In this document: positions 35,197-45,091 of the stretch, piece by piece | Position numbering within the stretch: the stretch's first letter is position 1 | How the letters are laid out: each line of letters starts with the position of its first letter | Source: Pseudoflavitalea sp. G-6-1-2 | GTDB lineage: Bacteria > Bacteroidota > Bacteroidia > Chitinophagales > Chitinophagaceae | Direction: 5' to 3' | DNA length: 64,000 nucleotides | Assembly: GCF_012927185.1 (NCBI RefSeq) | Contig: NZ_JABBGB010000002.1 | Coordinates: forward strand, 62,001-126,000 | The notes under the pieces: model-generated | Database searches by the model: none | The model's input: only the letters and a program-made list of their open reading frames with translations | What the model was told of the DNA's origin: nothing | Position numbers and translations under genes: made by a program

Positions 35197-36765
35197 ATGA
35201 AACGATTTCTTTTGCTGTTGACAATTACTGCTGCTCTTGGTACATCCTGCAGTAAAGTATTGAATAAAGACCCCGACTTTGTTTCTCCTGAAAACTATTA
35301 CAATAATGAGGCTGACCTCATGAAAGCGCTGAACGGCGTGTACAACCGTCTGATAGATAATTTTGGCCGTGCCTATGGCCGCGGACTCTTCAGCACGCTG
35401 GTGATGAACGATGAATCTTTTTACAGAGGCCTTACCGGCAACGATGTTCGCGTAATGGTATTCGATGCGGGTCACCTCGATATCGGCAGACTCTGGGAAG
35501 TGCTCTACGAAGGCATCAACCGCGCCAACATGCTGCTCGAAAATGTACACAAGGCAAAGATGGATGAAGTGCAACGCAACGCCATCAAAGGCGAAGCTCT
35601 CTTTCTGCGTGCATACTTCTATTACCTGCTGGCCGATATGTATGGATCGGTTCCGTTGAAACTCTATTCAACCAAATCTCCTACCGACGAAAACCTGCCA
35701 GCAGCGCCACTCACCGAGATTTTTGCTCAGATTGTAAAGGATATGAAAGAAGCAGAAACGCTCGTAAATGAGATCAGCTATTTTTCACACAACGAAAGAA
35801 TATCCAAAACCGCTGTACAGGCGATACTGGCAAGAGTATACCTGAAAATGGCGGGTGAACCGATGCGCGATATCGACAGATACAAAGATGCATTGGAATA
35901 CTGCAACAAAGTGATCGCTTCAGGTAAACATTCCCTCAACCCCGATTTCAAACAGATCTTCATCAATCACTCTAAAAATATCAACGAGAGCAAAGAGTGC
36001 ATCTGGGAAATAGGCATGTTCGGAAACAAGATCGGCAATTTCGATCTGGCAGGTTCTGTAGGTGTGGAGAATGGCATCGAGTGCCCAAGTGAAGCAATCG
36101 GATGGTCGAGCGGCGGTATGAAGATCACAGCAAAACTGTACAATCTCTTCGGCACCAAAGACACTGCCCGCCGAGATTGGAGCATCGCTACCTATCGTTA
36201 TGTTACCTCAGGCACCAATACTGTAAAAACCAACTGGACGGCTGCACAGATCTACGATCGCAATCCCGGCAAATGGCGCAGGGAATACGAAACAGAAGCG
36301 AAGGCAAGACAGTACAACTCCACAAACTTCCCTGTTATCCGTTATTCGGATGTATTGCTGATGAAAGCAGAAGCAGAGAATGAAGTGAACCAGGCGCCCA
36401 ATGCAGAAGCCATGGATGCCATCAACAAAGTGAGAAGACGTGCATTCGGCAAACCGGTAGATGTTCCCAATGCAGATGCGGACCTTCCGGCGATCACCGA
36501 TAAAGTGGCTTTCCTCACGGAGATTCAGAACGAGCGCCTGCGCGAGCTTTGCTTCGAAGGCCTCCGCAAGCACGATCTGATCCGCTGGGGTATTTACGTT
36601 ACCACCATGAATAACCTCGCAAATGACATTACGGCAACTGCACCTGCAGCTTACAAATATGCAGCCACAACCGGCAACAACACTACTGCAAGGCATGTGC
36701 TCTTCCCTATTCCGGTGAATGAGATCACCATCAATAAACATATCAAACAAAACCCAGGGTATTGA
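35197..36765 (+). CDS. RagB/SusD family glycan-binding outer membrane lipoprotein
   Basis: A 522-residue SusD. The start at ATG 35197 (MKRFLLLLTITAALGTSC) gives a lipobox ending at Cys18; a start six codons upstream is possible. After SKVLNKDPDFVSPENYYNNEADLMKALNGVYN come TPR-like helices and the C-terminal RagB/SusD motif (IQNERLRELCFEGLRKHDLIRWG ... LFPIPVNEI). It pairs with the SusC 21 bases upstream and caps its barrel. Its glycan specificity is not readable from sequence. Confidence 0.96.
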   Translation: MKRFLLLLTITAALGTSCSKVLNKDPDFVSPENYYNNEADLMKALNGVYNRLIDNFGRAYGRGLFSTLVMNDESFYRGLTGNDVRVMVFDAGHLDIGRLWEVLYEGINRANMLLENVHKAKMDEVQRNAIKGEALFLRAYFYYLLADMYGSVPLKLYSTKSPTDENLPAAPLTEIFAQIVKDMKEAETLVNEISYFSHNERISKTAVQAILARVYLKMAGEPMRDIDRYKDALEYCNKVIASGKHSLNPDFKQIFINHSKNINESKECIWEIGMFGNKIGNFDLAGSVGVENGIECPSEAIGWSSGGMKITAKLYNLFGTKDTARRDWSIATYRYVTSGTNTVKTNWTAAQIYDRNPGKWRREYETEAKARQYNSTNFPVIRYSDVLLMKAEAENEVNQAPNAEAMDAINKVRRRAFGKPVDVPNADADLPAITDKVAFLTEIQNERLRELCFEGLRKHDLIRWGIYVTTMNNLANDITATAPAAYKYAATTGNNTTARHVLFPIPVNEITINKHIKQNPGY

Positions 36766-36788
36766 TTGTGCACCTCAAATTATCATTC

Positions 36789-37682
36789 ATGAAAAGATAT
36801 TCCTTATATATTCCGATGCTGGCACTGCTCGCTGTTTCATGTGCTAAAGTGAAAGTGCCGAAAGCCGATCTCACTGTAACTACTTCTTCGCTTACTTACA
36901 AAGCAGGAGATACTGTTACGTTTCAATTTGCCGGCAATCCGGATAACATCACTTTCTATTCAGGAGAAGTCGGACGCAATTATGATTACAGAACGCGCAC
37001 CAAAGCAGATAACAGTCTCCAGATAGATTTCAAAAGTTTCGTATCGTTCAGCCCCATTTATCAGAATCTGCAACTGATGGTATCCAACAATTTCAATGGA
37101 ACAGTGGATGCGGCCAATGTGAGTGCAGCTACCTGGACGGATATCAGCCAGCTCGCTACTTTCTCTGCCGGTGCCGACAATGTTGCATCCGGAGTAATAG
37201 ATCTCCGGCCATATCTCGGCAATGCAGAAACGCCGAATGTGTATGTTGCTTTCAGGTACACCGAGCCGGCGCGGACAACTGGCCAGAACCGTTGGGTGAT
37301 CCGCAGTTTCAATGCAGACCTGGTTACACCCGAAGGGCAACTGACCAATCTCGCACAGATGGCAACAGGTGGATGGAAGTCTGTGGACTTCAAGAATCCT
37401 GCTGCGGTATGGACCATCACCAGCGCGCAGTTGCTGATGTATGGCGGGGCAGGAAATGTTGCGGAGAACGAAGACTGGGTGATCTCCAAACCGCTTGTGG
37501 TAAGCAAAAGCATTCAGCCCGATGCCGGCCTTGCACTGAAAAATATCAGCAAGACAATGAGCAGCTACCAGCACGTTTACAAAACACCTGGCACATACAA
37601 AGCTGTATTTGTATCATCTGCCATTCGATACAACGGAGAAAACAGTCAAACACAGGAACTCACTTTCACTATTACGCCCTGA
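36789..37682 (+). CDS. DUF5017 domain-containing surface lipoprotein
   Basis: A 297-residue lipoprotein starting at ATG 36789 (MKRYSLYIPMLALLAVSC, Cys18). The next part, FQFAGNPDNITFYSGEVGRNYDYRTR, is the hallmark of DUF5017 (PF16409), a Bacteroidota family found right after SusC/SusD genes. The C-terminal YKTPGTYKAVFVSSAIRY adds a PKD/Ig-like strand set. By position it corresponds to the SusE/SusF-type surface glycan-binding proteins, which hold the polysaccharide near the enzymes. It follows SusD by 23 bases. Confidence 0.85.
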   Translation: MKRYSLYIPMLALLAVSCAKVKVPKADLTVTTSSLTYKAGDTVTFQFAGNPDNITFYSGEVGRNYDYRTRTKADNSLQIDFKSFVSFSPIYQNLQLMVSNNFNGTVDAANVSAATWTDISQLATFSAGADNVASGVIDLRPYLGNAETPNVYVAFRYTEPARTTGQNRWVIRSFNADLVTPEGQLTNLAQMATGGWKSVDFKNPAAVWTITSAQLLMYGGAGNVAENEDWVISKPLVVSKSIQPDAGLALKNISKTMSSYQHVYKTPGTYKAVFVSSAIRYNGENSQTQELTFTITP

Positions 37683-37685
37683 TTC

Positions 37686-40280
37686 ATGAACCGATTGTTA
37701 CATATCGCTGGTTTAGCACTGATCTGTGGAATGCCCTGCATTGCAAATGCACAACTGCGTTTGAAAAACAATGCACTCGATTTGCAGTGGAAGCGCGCAA
37801 CTGATGGCCTGAAACTCAGCAGTATTGCGGTTTCCGGAGCGCAGGGCTGGCAGCAGCTGGCTGCTCCTTCCGGAGCCTACACTTTGCTGTACTCGAAAGA
37901 AAAACCTGCTACTGATGCCGTTCCTGTATTGGATGCAAAAGGCGCAGCAGTAGATTTTCCTGAACAGCATTACCGCTACCTCACTCCCATCTGGAAACAG
38001 GCTACGTCCCCTGTTGAAATGAATATTGCCGGCGAGGCCATCCGGTTTTTTCCTTCATCGGTGGAAGAAGCTCCCGGCCGCCTGATCTTTGCACAGGAAG
38101 AAAAGCTGGCCAGCATTCGCTCGCAATGGGAGTTCGATAAAGTGTATGCCAACGATATCAAAGTAAACATTACGGTAAGAGCGAAGCGGGATGGATATTT
38201 TTCCATGAGCAGTCCTACCCTTGCAGTGCTGAATAAAAATAATTTCAACTGGGCTTCAGTGCCGGGCGTGTTGCAGGGAAATGCCATTGAGCCATCGTTC
38301 ATCAATGCGTTTGCATATGGACAAGGCATTCCCGATAAACCGGTGGTTTTACGCGAAAGAACAGCCTCTACATTGAGTCCGCTCGTAACAACAAAAGAGA
38401 ATATCACTCTTGCTGTAATTCCTGATCCGGGTATCGCGCGCGATCCATGGGCCAGCAATGAAAAGTCTATCGGTGACTGGTTTTTAGGGCTTTCATTGAT
38501 GAACAGGAATGCAGAACTGATGCCCACCATTTATCATCCGGTATTGGGTGAAAAGAAATCTTTCCTGAAAGCCGGCGACAGCATCGTTTTTTCATTTCGC
38601 TATACAATCCGCAATGGCAGCTGGTTTCCGGTATTCAAACATGCCGTGAATGATGTGTATCGATTTGCTGATGCACTGGCATTGAAACAAACGAAACAAT
38701 CGCTCACCAGCAGATTGCTGGGCATGCACCGGTATGTGATCGACGACAGCTTATCAAAATGGAGAACCGAAGCATACAAAGGCATTACCATCGGTGCGCA
38801 GGATTATCTCGGAGGTGTTTACAACTCAGATAAAGATGCGATGAAAAATGCCGACTATGGCGCCATGTGGATGCTGAGCAAGATCACTGAAGATACGGTA
38901 CTGCAATCCACAAGGCTGCCTTATGCGCGCAATTTCAAACTGATGCAGCAGAACACTGGCAAGGGTTTCTTTCATGGGGCCGCTGCCGGGCAATACTATC
39001 TCTTCCGCAGCAAACGCTTCACAGAAGAATGGGGAGATTATTCCGAACCTATTGCCCTCACCTACTATATGATTGCCGATATGGGCAATATACTGCTCTT
39101 TCAGCCGAATGATACCGCGCTGAAATCAGCCTTCCGCGAAGCGGCAGATCGACTGCTTCATTGGATGCAACCCAACGGACAATGGCAGGTAGCTTACGAC
39201 AATCATACTGCAAAACCCATGTTCACTGAAGTGCAGGACCTGCGTCCCACATTCTACGGCATGCTGGTAGCATACAATATTCTGGGTGATGTGAAATACA
39301 AAGCCGCTGCATGCAAAGGCGCAGACTGGTTCATCAAAAATGCAGTGGAGCGCGGCCGTTTTCTCGGCACTTGCGGAGATGCAAGGTTTGTTCCTGATTT
39401 CGCTACAGGCCAGAGTGTGCAGGCTTTGATGGATCTCTATGCAGCCACAAAAGATGCGAGATATAAAAACGCAGCTATCGCTACGGCTAAGATCTACACC
39501 ACTTCTGTGTACACGCATCCGATACCGGACAGAACAAAAAAAATGGTGAACGGCATTGCGCGTGAAGACTGGGAGATCGCGCAGGCTGGATTGAGTTTCG
39601 AACATGGCGGCACACTTGGATCGGCCAATCATCGTGGCCCAATCTTACTTGCGAGCCATGCAGGCATGTTCATCAGAATGTTTGCAATAACTAAAGACTC
39701 CATCTTCCTGAATATGGCGCGGGCAGCGGCTTTGGGCAGAGATGCATTCGTTGATTCCGCTACTTCTGTTGCAAGCTATTACTGGGATGCGATGAATAAA
39801 GGTGCTGGTCCGTATCCGCATCATGCCTGGTGGCAGGTAGGCTGGATCACAGATTATCTGTTGGCTGAAATAAGCCTGCGATCTGGAAATGGCATTGAAT
39901 TTCCGCGTGGATTCATCACGCCCAAAGTAGGTCCGCATCAAAGCTATGGATTCAAAGAAGGAACTGTCTATGGCACGAAGGCGTCGCTGTTGCTGAAAGA
40001 AAACATGCTGCATATTAATGATCCGTATATCGATCATTTTGCAGCGATCGATACAAAAAACCGGAAACTCTTTCTGATGCTGCTGAACAATGATGATGAA
40101 AAGCGCAGCATTTCAGTACAACTCGATCCTGCTCATGTGCTCAACAATAAGAGTATTCAACTGCTGAAAGTATTATCCAGAAAGGATTCCCGGCATACAA
40201 CACCAATGAATAATTTCGGCAGCTGGTCACTGAACATCCCTGCTTACGGATTGCAGGTGATAGAAATAAATTACAGGTAA
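37686..40280 (+). CDS. Secreted alpha-toroid protein of unrecognised family, candidate glycan-active enzyme 1
   Basis: An 864-residue protein with a signal peptide (MNRLLHIAGLALICGMPCIA, to Ala21). Residues about 22-335 look like a beta-supersandwich. Residues about 345-760 are helical hairpins typical of an (alpha/alpha) toroid, with conserved-looking Trp/His/Asp motifs: GDYSEPIALTYYM, FLGTCGDARFVPDFATGQSVQ, SFEHGGTLGSANHRGP and PHHAWWQVGW. A C-terminal beta-sandwich follows from about 790. This order occurs in several polysaccharide lyase and glycosidase families, but I cannot assign one. It lies 3 bases after the DUF5017 gene and overlaps the next gene. Confidence 0.75.
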   Translation: MNRLLHIAGLALICGMPCIANAQLRLKNNALDLQWKRATDGLKLSSIAVSGAQGWQQLAAPSGAYTLLYSKEKPATDAVPVLDAKGAAVDFPEQHYRYLTPIWKQATSPVEMNIAGEAIRFFPSSVEEAPGRLIFAQEEKLASIRSQWEFDKVYANDIKVNITVRAKRDGYFSMSSPTLAVLNKNNFNWASVPGVLQGNAIEPSFINAFAYGQGIPDKPVVLRERTASTLSPLVTTKENITLAVIPDPGIARDPWASNEKSIGDWFLGLSLMNRNAELMPTIYHPVLGEKKSFLKAGDSIVFSFRYTIRNGSWFPVFKHAVNDVYRFADALALKQTKQSLTSRLLGMHRYVIDDSLSKWRTEAYKGITIGAQDYLGGVYNSDKDAMKNADYGAMWMLSKITEDTVLQSTRLPYARNFKLMQQNTGKGFFHGAAAGQYYLFRSKRFTEEWGDYSEPIALTYYMIADMGNILLFQPNDTALKSAFREAADRLLHWMQPNGQWQVAYDNHTAKPMFTEVQDLRPTFYGMLVAYNILGDVKYKAAACKGADWFIKNAVERGRFLGTCGDARFVPDFATGQSVQALMDLYAATKDARYKNAAIATAKIYTTSVYTHPIPDRTKKMVNGIAREDWEIAQAGLSFEHGGTLGSANHRGPILLASHAGMFIRMFAITKDSIFLNMARAAALGRDAFVDSATSVASYYWDAMNKGAGPYPHHAWWQVGWITDYLLAEISLRSGNGIEFPRGFITPKVGPHQSYGFKEGTVYGTKASLLLKENMLHINDPYIDHFAAIDTKNRKLFLMLLNNDDEKRSISVQLDPAHVLNNKSIQLLKVLSRKDSRHTTPMNNFGSWSLNIPAYGLQVIEINYR

Positions 40281-43200
40281 TGACAAGATGGTTGACGATA
40301 CTGTTGATGATTATCAGCTGCAATGCATTTGCCCAGCGCTATCTGGTAGAAGCAGAAACATTCCAGTTCCAGGGAGGATGGTTCACGGAAAAATCTGCCA
40401 GCTGCCTCGGCAATACCATGTTGCGGGTGCAGGGCGGTAAAGGCGCTGCCGATGCATTAACTGTGATAGAAGTGGCCGGAGGCCGCTACGCAGTATGGGT
40501 AAGATCTGCTGACTTCAAAGAAAAACAAGGCACACGTTTGCTCAGATTGTCGGTTGATGAACAACCAATGGAAGAAGCCGGCAGGCATGGTGTGGAAGGA
40601 TTTGCCTGGGAAAAAGTCGGCACTGTTATGCTGGAGCGCAAACAGGTACTACTTCGCCTGCGCGATTCCAGAAAGAATTTTGCACGCTGCGATGCAGTGC
40701 TGCTCACTGCAGATACGGCCATCGATCCCAATAATCAAACATTTGCAGAACTGGCAAAATTCCGCACTGCACCTGTAAAGATGCAGGCGGCAAATGCAGT
40801 AACACCGGCTGTTTCGCCTTATCTGGTTATCCCTTCTGGTGCTCCTGTTATTGCCGAGATAAAAAATGAAAAGCTCCGCATGCGTTTCGTGAAAGGCGGT
40901 GCAAACAAAACCGCCATTGTGGCGAAAACCGAATACTATGCCGACGGTGAATGGCGCAGCGTGAACAGCTTCTACGAAGATCATAAAGTATACCTGCTGA
41001 GTGCCCAGGACCCTGCAATTACATTCGGCAATTTCTTTCCATCGTGGAATGGATCGAAGGGTAAGAGTTACATTATGCACGATGGAAAGAAGATTGAAAT
41101 GCAGGAACCCGAAGCCCTGCTGAATCCTTTTCTATCGGGAGATTTGAGTGAAGCGATTCCCGTAGAAGCCATCAAACTGAATGATAGTTCGATTGAAGTA
41201 AAATATATCACCAGTGATCATTCCGTGATCACCGGCATCTGGTCTCTCGGAAAAAATGCCGGGCATGTAACAGTGCAGCTGCAATGTATGCCTGCAAAAT
41301 CAGGTTATTACAGCATGGCATTGGCGGCATTCCAGGCAATGGATGCAGCGCGCGTAACCAATGTGCAGCTGCCGCCGATGTTTCAGTACAAACGAATTTC
41401 CCCGTACCCCGTGATGCTCGCATCATCGATGATGCAGCAGCCTGTTGCCATTACTGAAACAAAGGTTGGCAGCGGGCTGCTTTCTACTTTCATTAGTGGT
41501 GAAGCAAACAGCTTTTCGGCTGATTGGGGAATGTCAGAATCATCGCCGATGGGCTTTGCCATCAAAAATGAATCGAACAAGGTGCAACCCGTAGCATTCG
41601 CTCCTGTACTGGGTTTGAAGAACTCGAAGAAATCAGCAGGACAATCATTTTCCCAGACATTTGCCATCGGCGTTATACCCGCAGGATGGGAAAATGCATT
41701 GGAGTATATTTCAGAACAGGTATACAAAGTACGCGATTACAGAAAACAATCGCAGGGCAGTCTCACCGATGGCCTCTTCAATATGATCGACCTAGTGAAG
41801 AATGATGATGCCGCAGGCTGGGACAACAGCATGAAAGGCTTCTACGATATCGAAGCAGACCCCGGCAGTTCTCCCACTGTTGCGCATGCAGCTCCGCTGG
41901 CGATGCTGTCGACTGCTGCCATTACACGCGATGAAGATTTCTACCTCAAACGTAGTTTGCCTACCATCGAGTACACGCTTTCAAGAAGTGGTTATCGTTG
42001 GGCTAAAGCCATCGTTCCATCTGCGTACAATAATTCTGAAAAGACATTGCTGCTGAATCCTTTCAATTCGCAGTTCACCACTGCTTATTACGAAGGATTG
42101 AATCGTTTCACTGAAGGCGCCAATCCATGGATCAGTAAAATTGCATTGCCCGATAACAAGATCAGAACTGCATTGGGCTATTCGGTGAATATCCCGGCAT
42201 GGGTGCAGGAACTGGCTGCATACAAACTCACGAACAACAGCAGCTGGCTGAACAGCGCCATTGCAAATGCAGATCGGTTCATCACTACTCAAGTGAACAG
42301 CAATACCATCACGCCCATGGGCAAGGGTGCATTCTACAATGCCAACTTCTATGCGTACTGGTGGGATCTGCCTGATCTCTATGAGGCAACCAACGACAGC
42401 AAATACCTGCGGGCAGCGGAGTACAGTGCGTTTCAGACGATAGCTGGCATACGTTCAGTTCCGCAGGTGCAGGACAGTTTGCAGAAAATCCATCCTGGAA
42501 ACAAATACGAAGGAAACAATAGTTTGTGGTGGAAGAATAAAGAGAAATTCAGACTGGGCTTCCCACGTAAGTCCGGTGATGCGCCGGAGAAGCATGTTGC
42601 AGCGCAACTTGTAAGCCCTGTTGGGCTGGGGTTTGAGCAGCCTTTCACTTACTTTGAACCGGATAAGACGGTGCGTCCGGTTTTCATGAGCAGCTGGGCC
42701 CCTCACCTGTTGCGACTCTACCAATTCACCAATCGGGAAATCTTTCAGACATACGCGCGTAATGCAGTGATCGGAAGATTTACCAACTATCCCGGCTACT
42801 ATGCCACCGGCTACACAGACATCACTATGCAGCCCGATTTTCCGTACAAAGGGCCTGATGTAAGTTCGATCTACTACCATCATATTCCTGCACACCTTGC
42901 CTTCAGCTGGGATTACCTGATCACCGAAGCTATTCAGCGTTCAGGAAAGGCCATCAGCTTTCCTTACAGCAAACAGGATGGATTTGTATGGTTCACCAAC
43001 CGCATGTACGGAGCAGGCAAAGGAACTATTAATGAGGATAAGAATGCACGGCTTTGGATGAAACGTGGATTGATCGAATTGAATACCCCCGAAGTGAATT
43101 ACATAACTGCCATTTCGGACGATAAATTCTATGTGATACTGTTGAGCGAATCTAACACTGCATTGCCGGTAACTGTGAAACTGAGTAAAGAAACCGGCGT

Positions 43201-43651
43201 AGCCGTAAATGCACCGGTTCAAATAAATGCAGGAGGAAAATCAAAAACGGTGAAGTCTGCGCTGAACAATCATGAATTGTCTGTATCCCTTTCTGGTAAA
43301 GGCATTTCAATGATTGCCATTCCCTTGGAAAAGAAAAATGCATTCACCGCTATCACTCCTGTGAAAGATGGAATGAAAGTGATTGATGCCGGAGCACCAT
43401 GGGGCAAGGTTTTCCTTTTCAGGATCAGATCGCCTTTCGGTTGGGATTCTGTGTACGGATTTGCAGAAACAGCGCCGCTCGCCAATGCATCGGTGACTAT
43501 CAGCTGCAACCAGCAGACACAAACAAAAAATGAATATCCATTTGAATGGAGTTTTTATAAACTGAAACCAGAGGAAAAAGCGGAAGTGAAACTCCGGTTT
43601 ACATCAGGTGATCAGGTGAAAGAAGAAACAATTGTTCTGGAAGGAAATTAA
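40280..43651 (+). CDS. Secreted alpha-toroid protein with N-terminal carbohydrate-binding-like domain, candidate glycan-active enzyme 2
   Basis: A 1123-residue protein starting within the preceding stop (TAATG), so translation is coupled. Signal peptide to about residue 19, then a jelly-roll-like domain (20-150, YLVEAETFQFQGGW ... YAVWVRSADF) of the kind fused to many glycan enzymes. A beta-rich region (about 170-480), an (alpha/alpha) toroid (about 490-905) and C-terminal beta domains follow. Its toroid end (YHHIPAHLAFSWDYLITEA, RSGKAISFP) lines up with PHHAWWQVGWITDYLLAEI and RSGNGIEFP of the previous gene, so the two are distant relatives. No known family was recognised. Confidence 0.75.
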   Translation: MTRWLTILLMIISCNAFAQRYLVEAETFQFQGGWFTEKSASCLGNTMLRVQGGKGAADALTVIEVAGGRYAVWVRSADFKEKQGTRLLRLSVDEQPMEEAGRHGVEGFAWEKVGTVMLERKQVLLRLRDSRKNFARCDAVLLTADTAIDPNNQTFAELAKFRTAPVKMQAANAVTPAVSPYLVIPSGAPVIAEIKNEKLRMRFVKGGANKTAIVAKTEYYADGEWRSVNSFYEDHKVYLLSAQDPAITFGNFFPSWNGSKGKSYIMHDGKKIEMQEPEALLNPFLSGDLSEAIPVEAIKLNDSSIEVKYITSDHSVITGIWSLGKNAGHVTVQLQCMPAKSGYYSMALAAFQAMDAARVTNVQLPPMFQYKRISPYPVMLASSMMQQPVAITETKVGSGLLSTFISGEANSFSADWGMSESSPMGFAIKNESNKVQPVAFAPVLGLKNSKKSAGQSFSQTFAIGVIPAGWENALEYISEQVYKVRDYRKQSQGSLTDGLFNMIDLVKNDDAAGWDNSMKGFYDIEADPGSSPTVAHAAPLAMLSTAAITRDEDFYLKRSLPTIEYTLSRSGYRWAKAIVPSAYNNSEKTLLLNPFNSQFTTAYYEGLNRFTEGANPWISKIALPDNKIRTALGYSVNIPAWVQELAAYKLTNNSSWLNSAIANADRFITTQVNSNTITPMGKGAFYNANFYAYWWDLPDLYEATNDSKYLRAAEYSAFQTIAGIRSVPQVQDSLQKIHPGNKYEGNNSLWWKNKEKFRLGFPRKSGDAPEKHVAAQLVSPVGLGFEQPFTYFEPDKTVRPVFMSSWAPHLLRLYQFTNREIFQTYARNAVIGRFTNYPGYYATGYTDITMQPDFPYKGPDVSSIYYHHIPAHLAFSWDYLITEAIQRSGKAISFPYSKQDGFVWFTNRMYGAGKGTINEDKNARLWMKRGLIELNTPEVNYITAISDDKFYVILLSESNTALPVTVKLSKETGVAVNAPVQINAGGKSKTVKSALNNHELSVSLSGKGISMIAIPLEKKNAFTAITPVKDGMKVIDAGAPWGKVFLFRIRSPFGWDSVYGFAETAPLANASVTISCNQQTQTKNEYPFEWSFYKLKPEEKAEVKLRFTSGDQVKEETIVLEGN

Positions 43652-43656
43652 TAATC

Positions 43657-45084
43657 ATGAAAAAAAACGTACCTGCTTTAGCGCTTTCCATGCTCCTTGC
43701 ACTCGGAGGTTTCCGGGCATCAGCACAGACAGATGCAGAACTCAAAAGAATGTCTGCCTCTCAGGCTGGCGCTTCGCCCCTGTTCTTTGATCCGGCAACT
43801 GAAAAGATTCCGGCTATCGATCCGGGTAATTTTTCCGATGCACGCGAAACCGTTGTCCGTGGAGGCCTGCCGAATTTCTTTGCGAAGATCAAAGCCGGCA
43901 AACCCGTTACTGTCGGGCTTATCGGAGGAAGCATTACGCAGGGGATGTATTGTTATCGCACGCAGGCTACTCAATACATACAGAAGCGTTTGCCAGATGT
44001 GAAATTCAACTGGCTGAATGCCGGCGTTTCCGGAACGGGCACCGATCTCGCCTCCTGCCGTATTGGCGAACAGATCCTGAAACATAATCCTGATCTCGTT
44101 TTCATCGAGTTTGCTGTGAATGGAGGATTTCAGCCGGGCATGGAAGGAATGATTCGTCAGATCATCCGCAACAATCCTTCTACAGATATCTGCCTGATCT
44201 ATACTGTGCTCAATCCGCAGGCAAAAAAATACATGGAACAAACCATTCCGGAGCCGATCCAAAGTCTTGAAAAGATGGCTGCTTACTACGACCTGCCTGG
44301 CATTCATATGGGTATCGAAGCCGCCACTCTGGAAGCAAACAATAAGCTGATCTGGAAAGGTGATACTGCTGCTATCAAAGACAAGATTGTTTTTTCTGCG
44401 GATGGCATTCACCCGCTTCGCGAAGGTGGAAACCTGTATGCAAACGCCATTGCCAGAGGATTTGACAAGCTGATGGAAAAAACAGTAGCTGCACAAAAGC
44501 AGCATGTTCTTCCTACAGCCATCATTGCTTCCAACTGGGAAGATGCGAAGATGCTCGACCCGTTGGAGTCCGCACAATTCAGCAAAGGATGGACCCGCAT
44601 AGACACAAAAGAAAATGCAAAACTCAGACAGTTCAACAGCTGGTTTCCCTACGTGATGAAATGCGAAAAACCAGGTGCCGGTTTCACTTTCCGGTTCAAA
44701 GGTTCCATGTTCGGATTCTTCGATATTGGCGGACCGGAAATGGGTCAGGTTACGGTAACCATCGATGGAAAAGTGGTGAAGATGAAAGAAGCTTCCGGTA
44801 AAGGTTTCCGTCTCCTCAATATCGATAGCACGGGCAATGAACTGGTGAATCGCTTCAACAACTTCTGCAATAACCGCTATCGCGGACAATATGAGTTCAT
44901 CGAAACTACAGATGGTGAACACATGGTGACCATCACACTGTCAGGAGAAAAAGCAGACAAGGCAAAAATACTCGGAGAAAAACAACTGCAGGACATAACC
45001 GAACACCCTGAAAAGTACGACAGAACCGTAATGTATCTCGGAAAGATCCTGCTCAGAGGGGAACTGATCAAAAAAGAAAAGTAG
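43657..45084 (+). CDS. SGNH/GDSL-family hydrolase, probable carbohydrate esterase
   Basis: A 475-residue secreted hydrolase (signal MKKNVPALALSMLLALGG, cut near SAQ). The SGNH catalytic blocks are present: Ser92 in GGSITQG, Gly in NAGVSGTG, Asn155 in EFAVNGG, and Asp249/His252 in DGIHP. The C-terminal 200 residues form an extra beta-sandwich (FTFRFKGSMFGFFDIGGPEMGQ-type strands). In glycan operons such enzymes remove acetyl or other acyl esters from the polysaccharide backbone so that cleavage can proceed. It sits five bases after the preceding gene in the same operon. Confidence 0.88.
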   Translation: MKKNVPALALSMLLALGGFRASAQTDAELKRMSASQAGASPLFFDPATEKIPAIDPGNFSDARETVVRGGLPNFFAKIKAGKPVTVGLIGGSITQGMYCYRTQATQYIQKRLPDVKFNWLNAGVSGTGTDLASCRIGEQILKHNPDLVFIEFAVNGGFQPGMEGMIRQIIRNNPSTDICLIYTVLNPQAKKYMEQTIPEPIQSLEKMAAYYDLPGIHMGIEAATLEANNKLIWKGDTAAIKDKIVFSADGIHPLREGGNLYANAIARGFDKLMEKTVAAQKQHVLPTAIIASNWEDAKMLDPLESAQFSKGWTRIDTKENAKLRQFNSWFPYVMKCEKPGAGFTFRFKGSMFGFFDIGGPEMGQVTVTIDGKVVKMKEASGKGFRLLNIDSTGNELVNRFNNFCNNRYRGQYEFIETTDGEHMVTITLSGEKADKAKILGEKQLQDITEHPEKYDRTVMYLGKILLRGELIKKEK

Positions 45085-45091
45085 ACTAACA

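Noticed and set aside
43720-44922. Minus-strand 400-codon open frame opposite the SGNH hydrolase
   Set aside because: The SGNH catalytic blocks are intact on the plus strand; the antisense product has shadow-like composition and no promoter or family.
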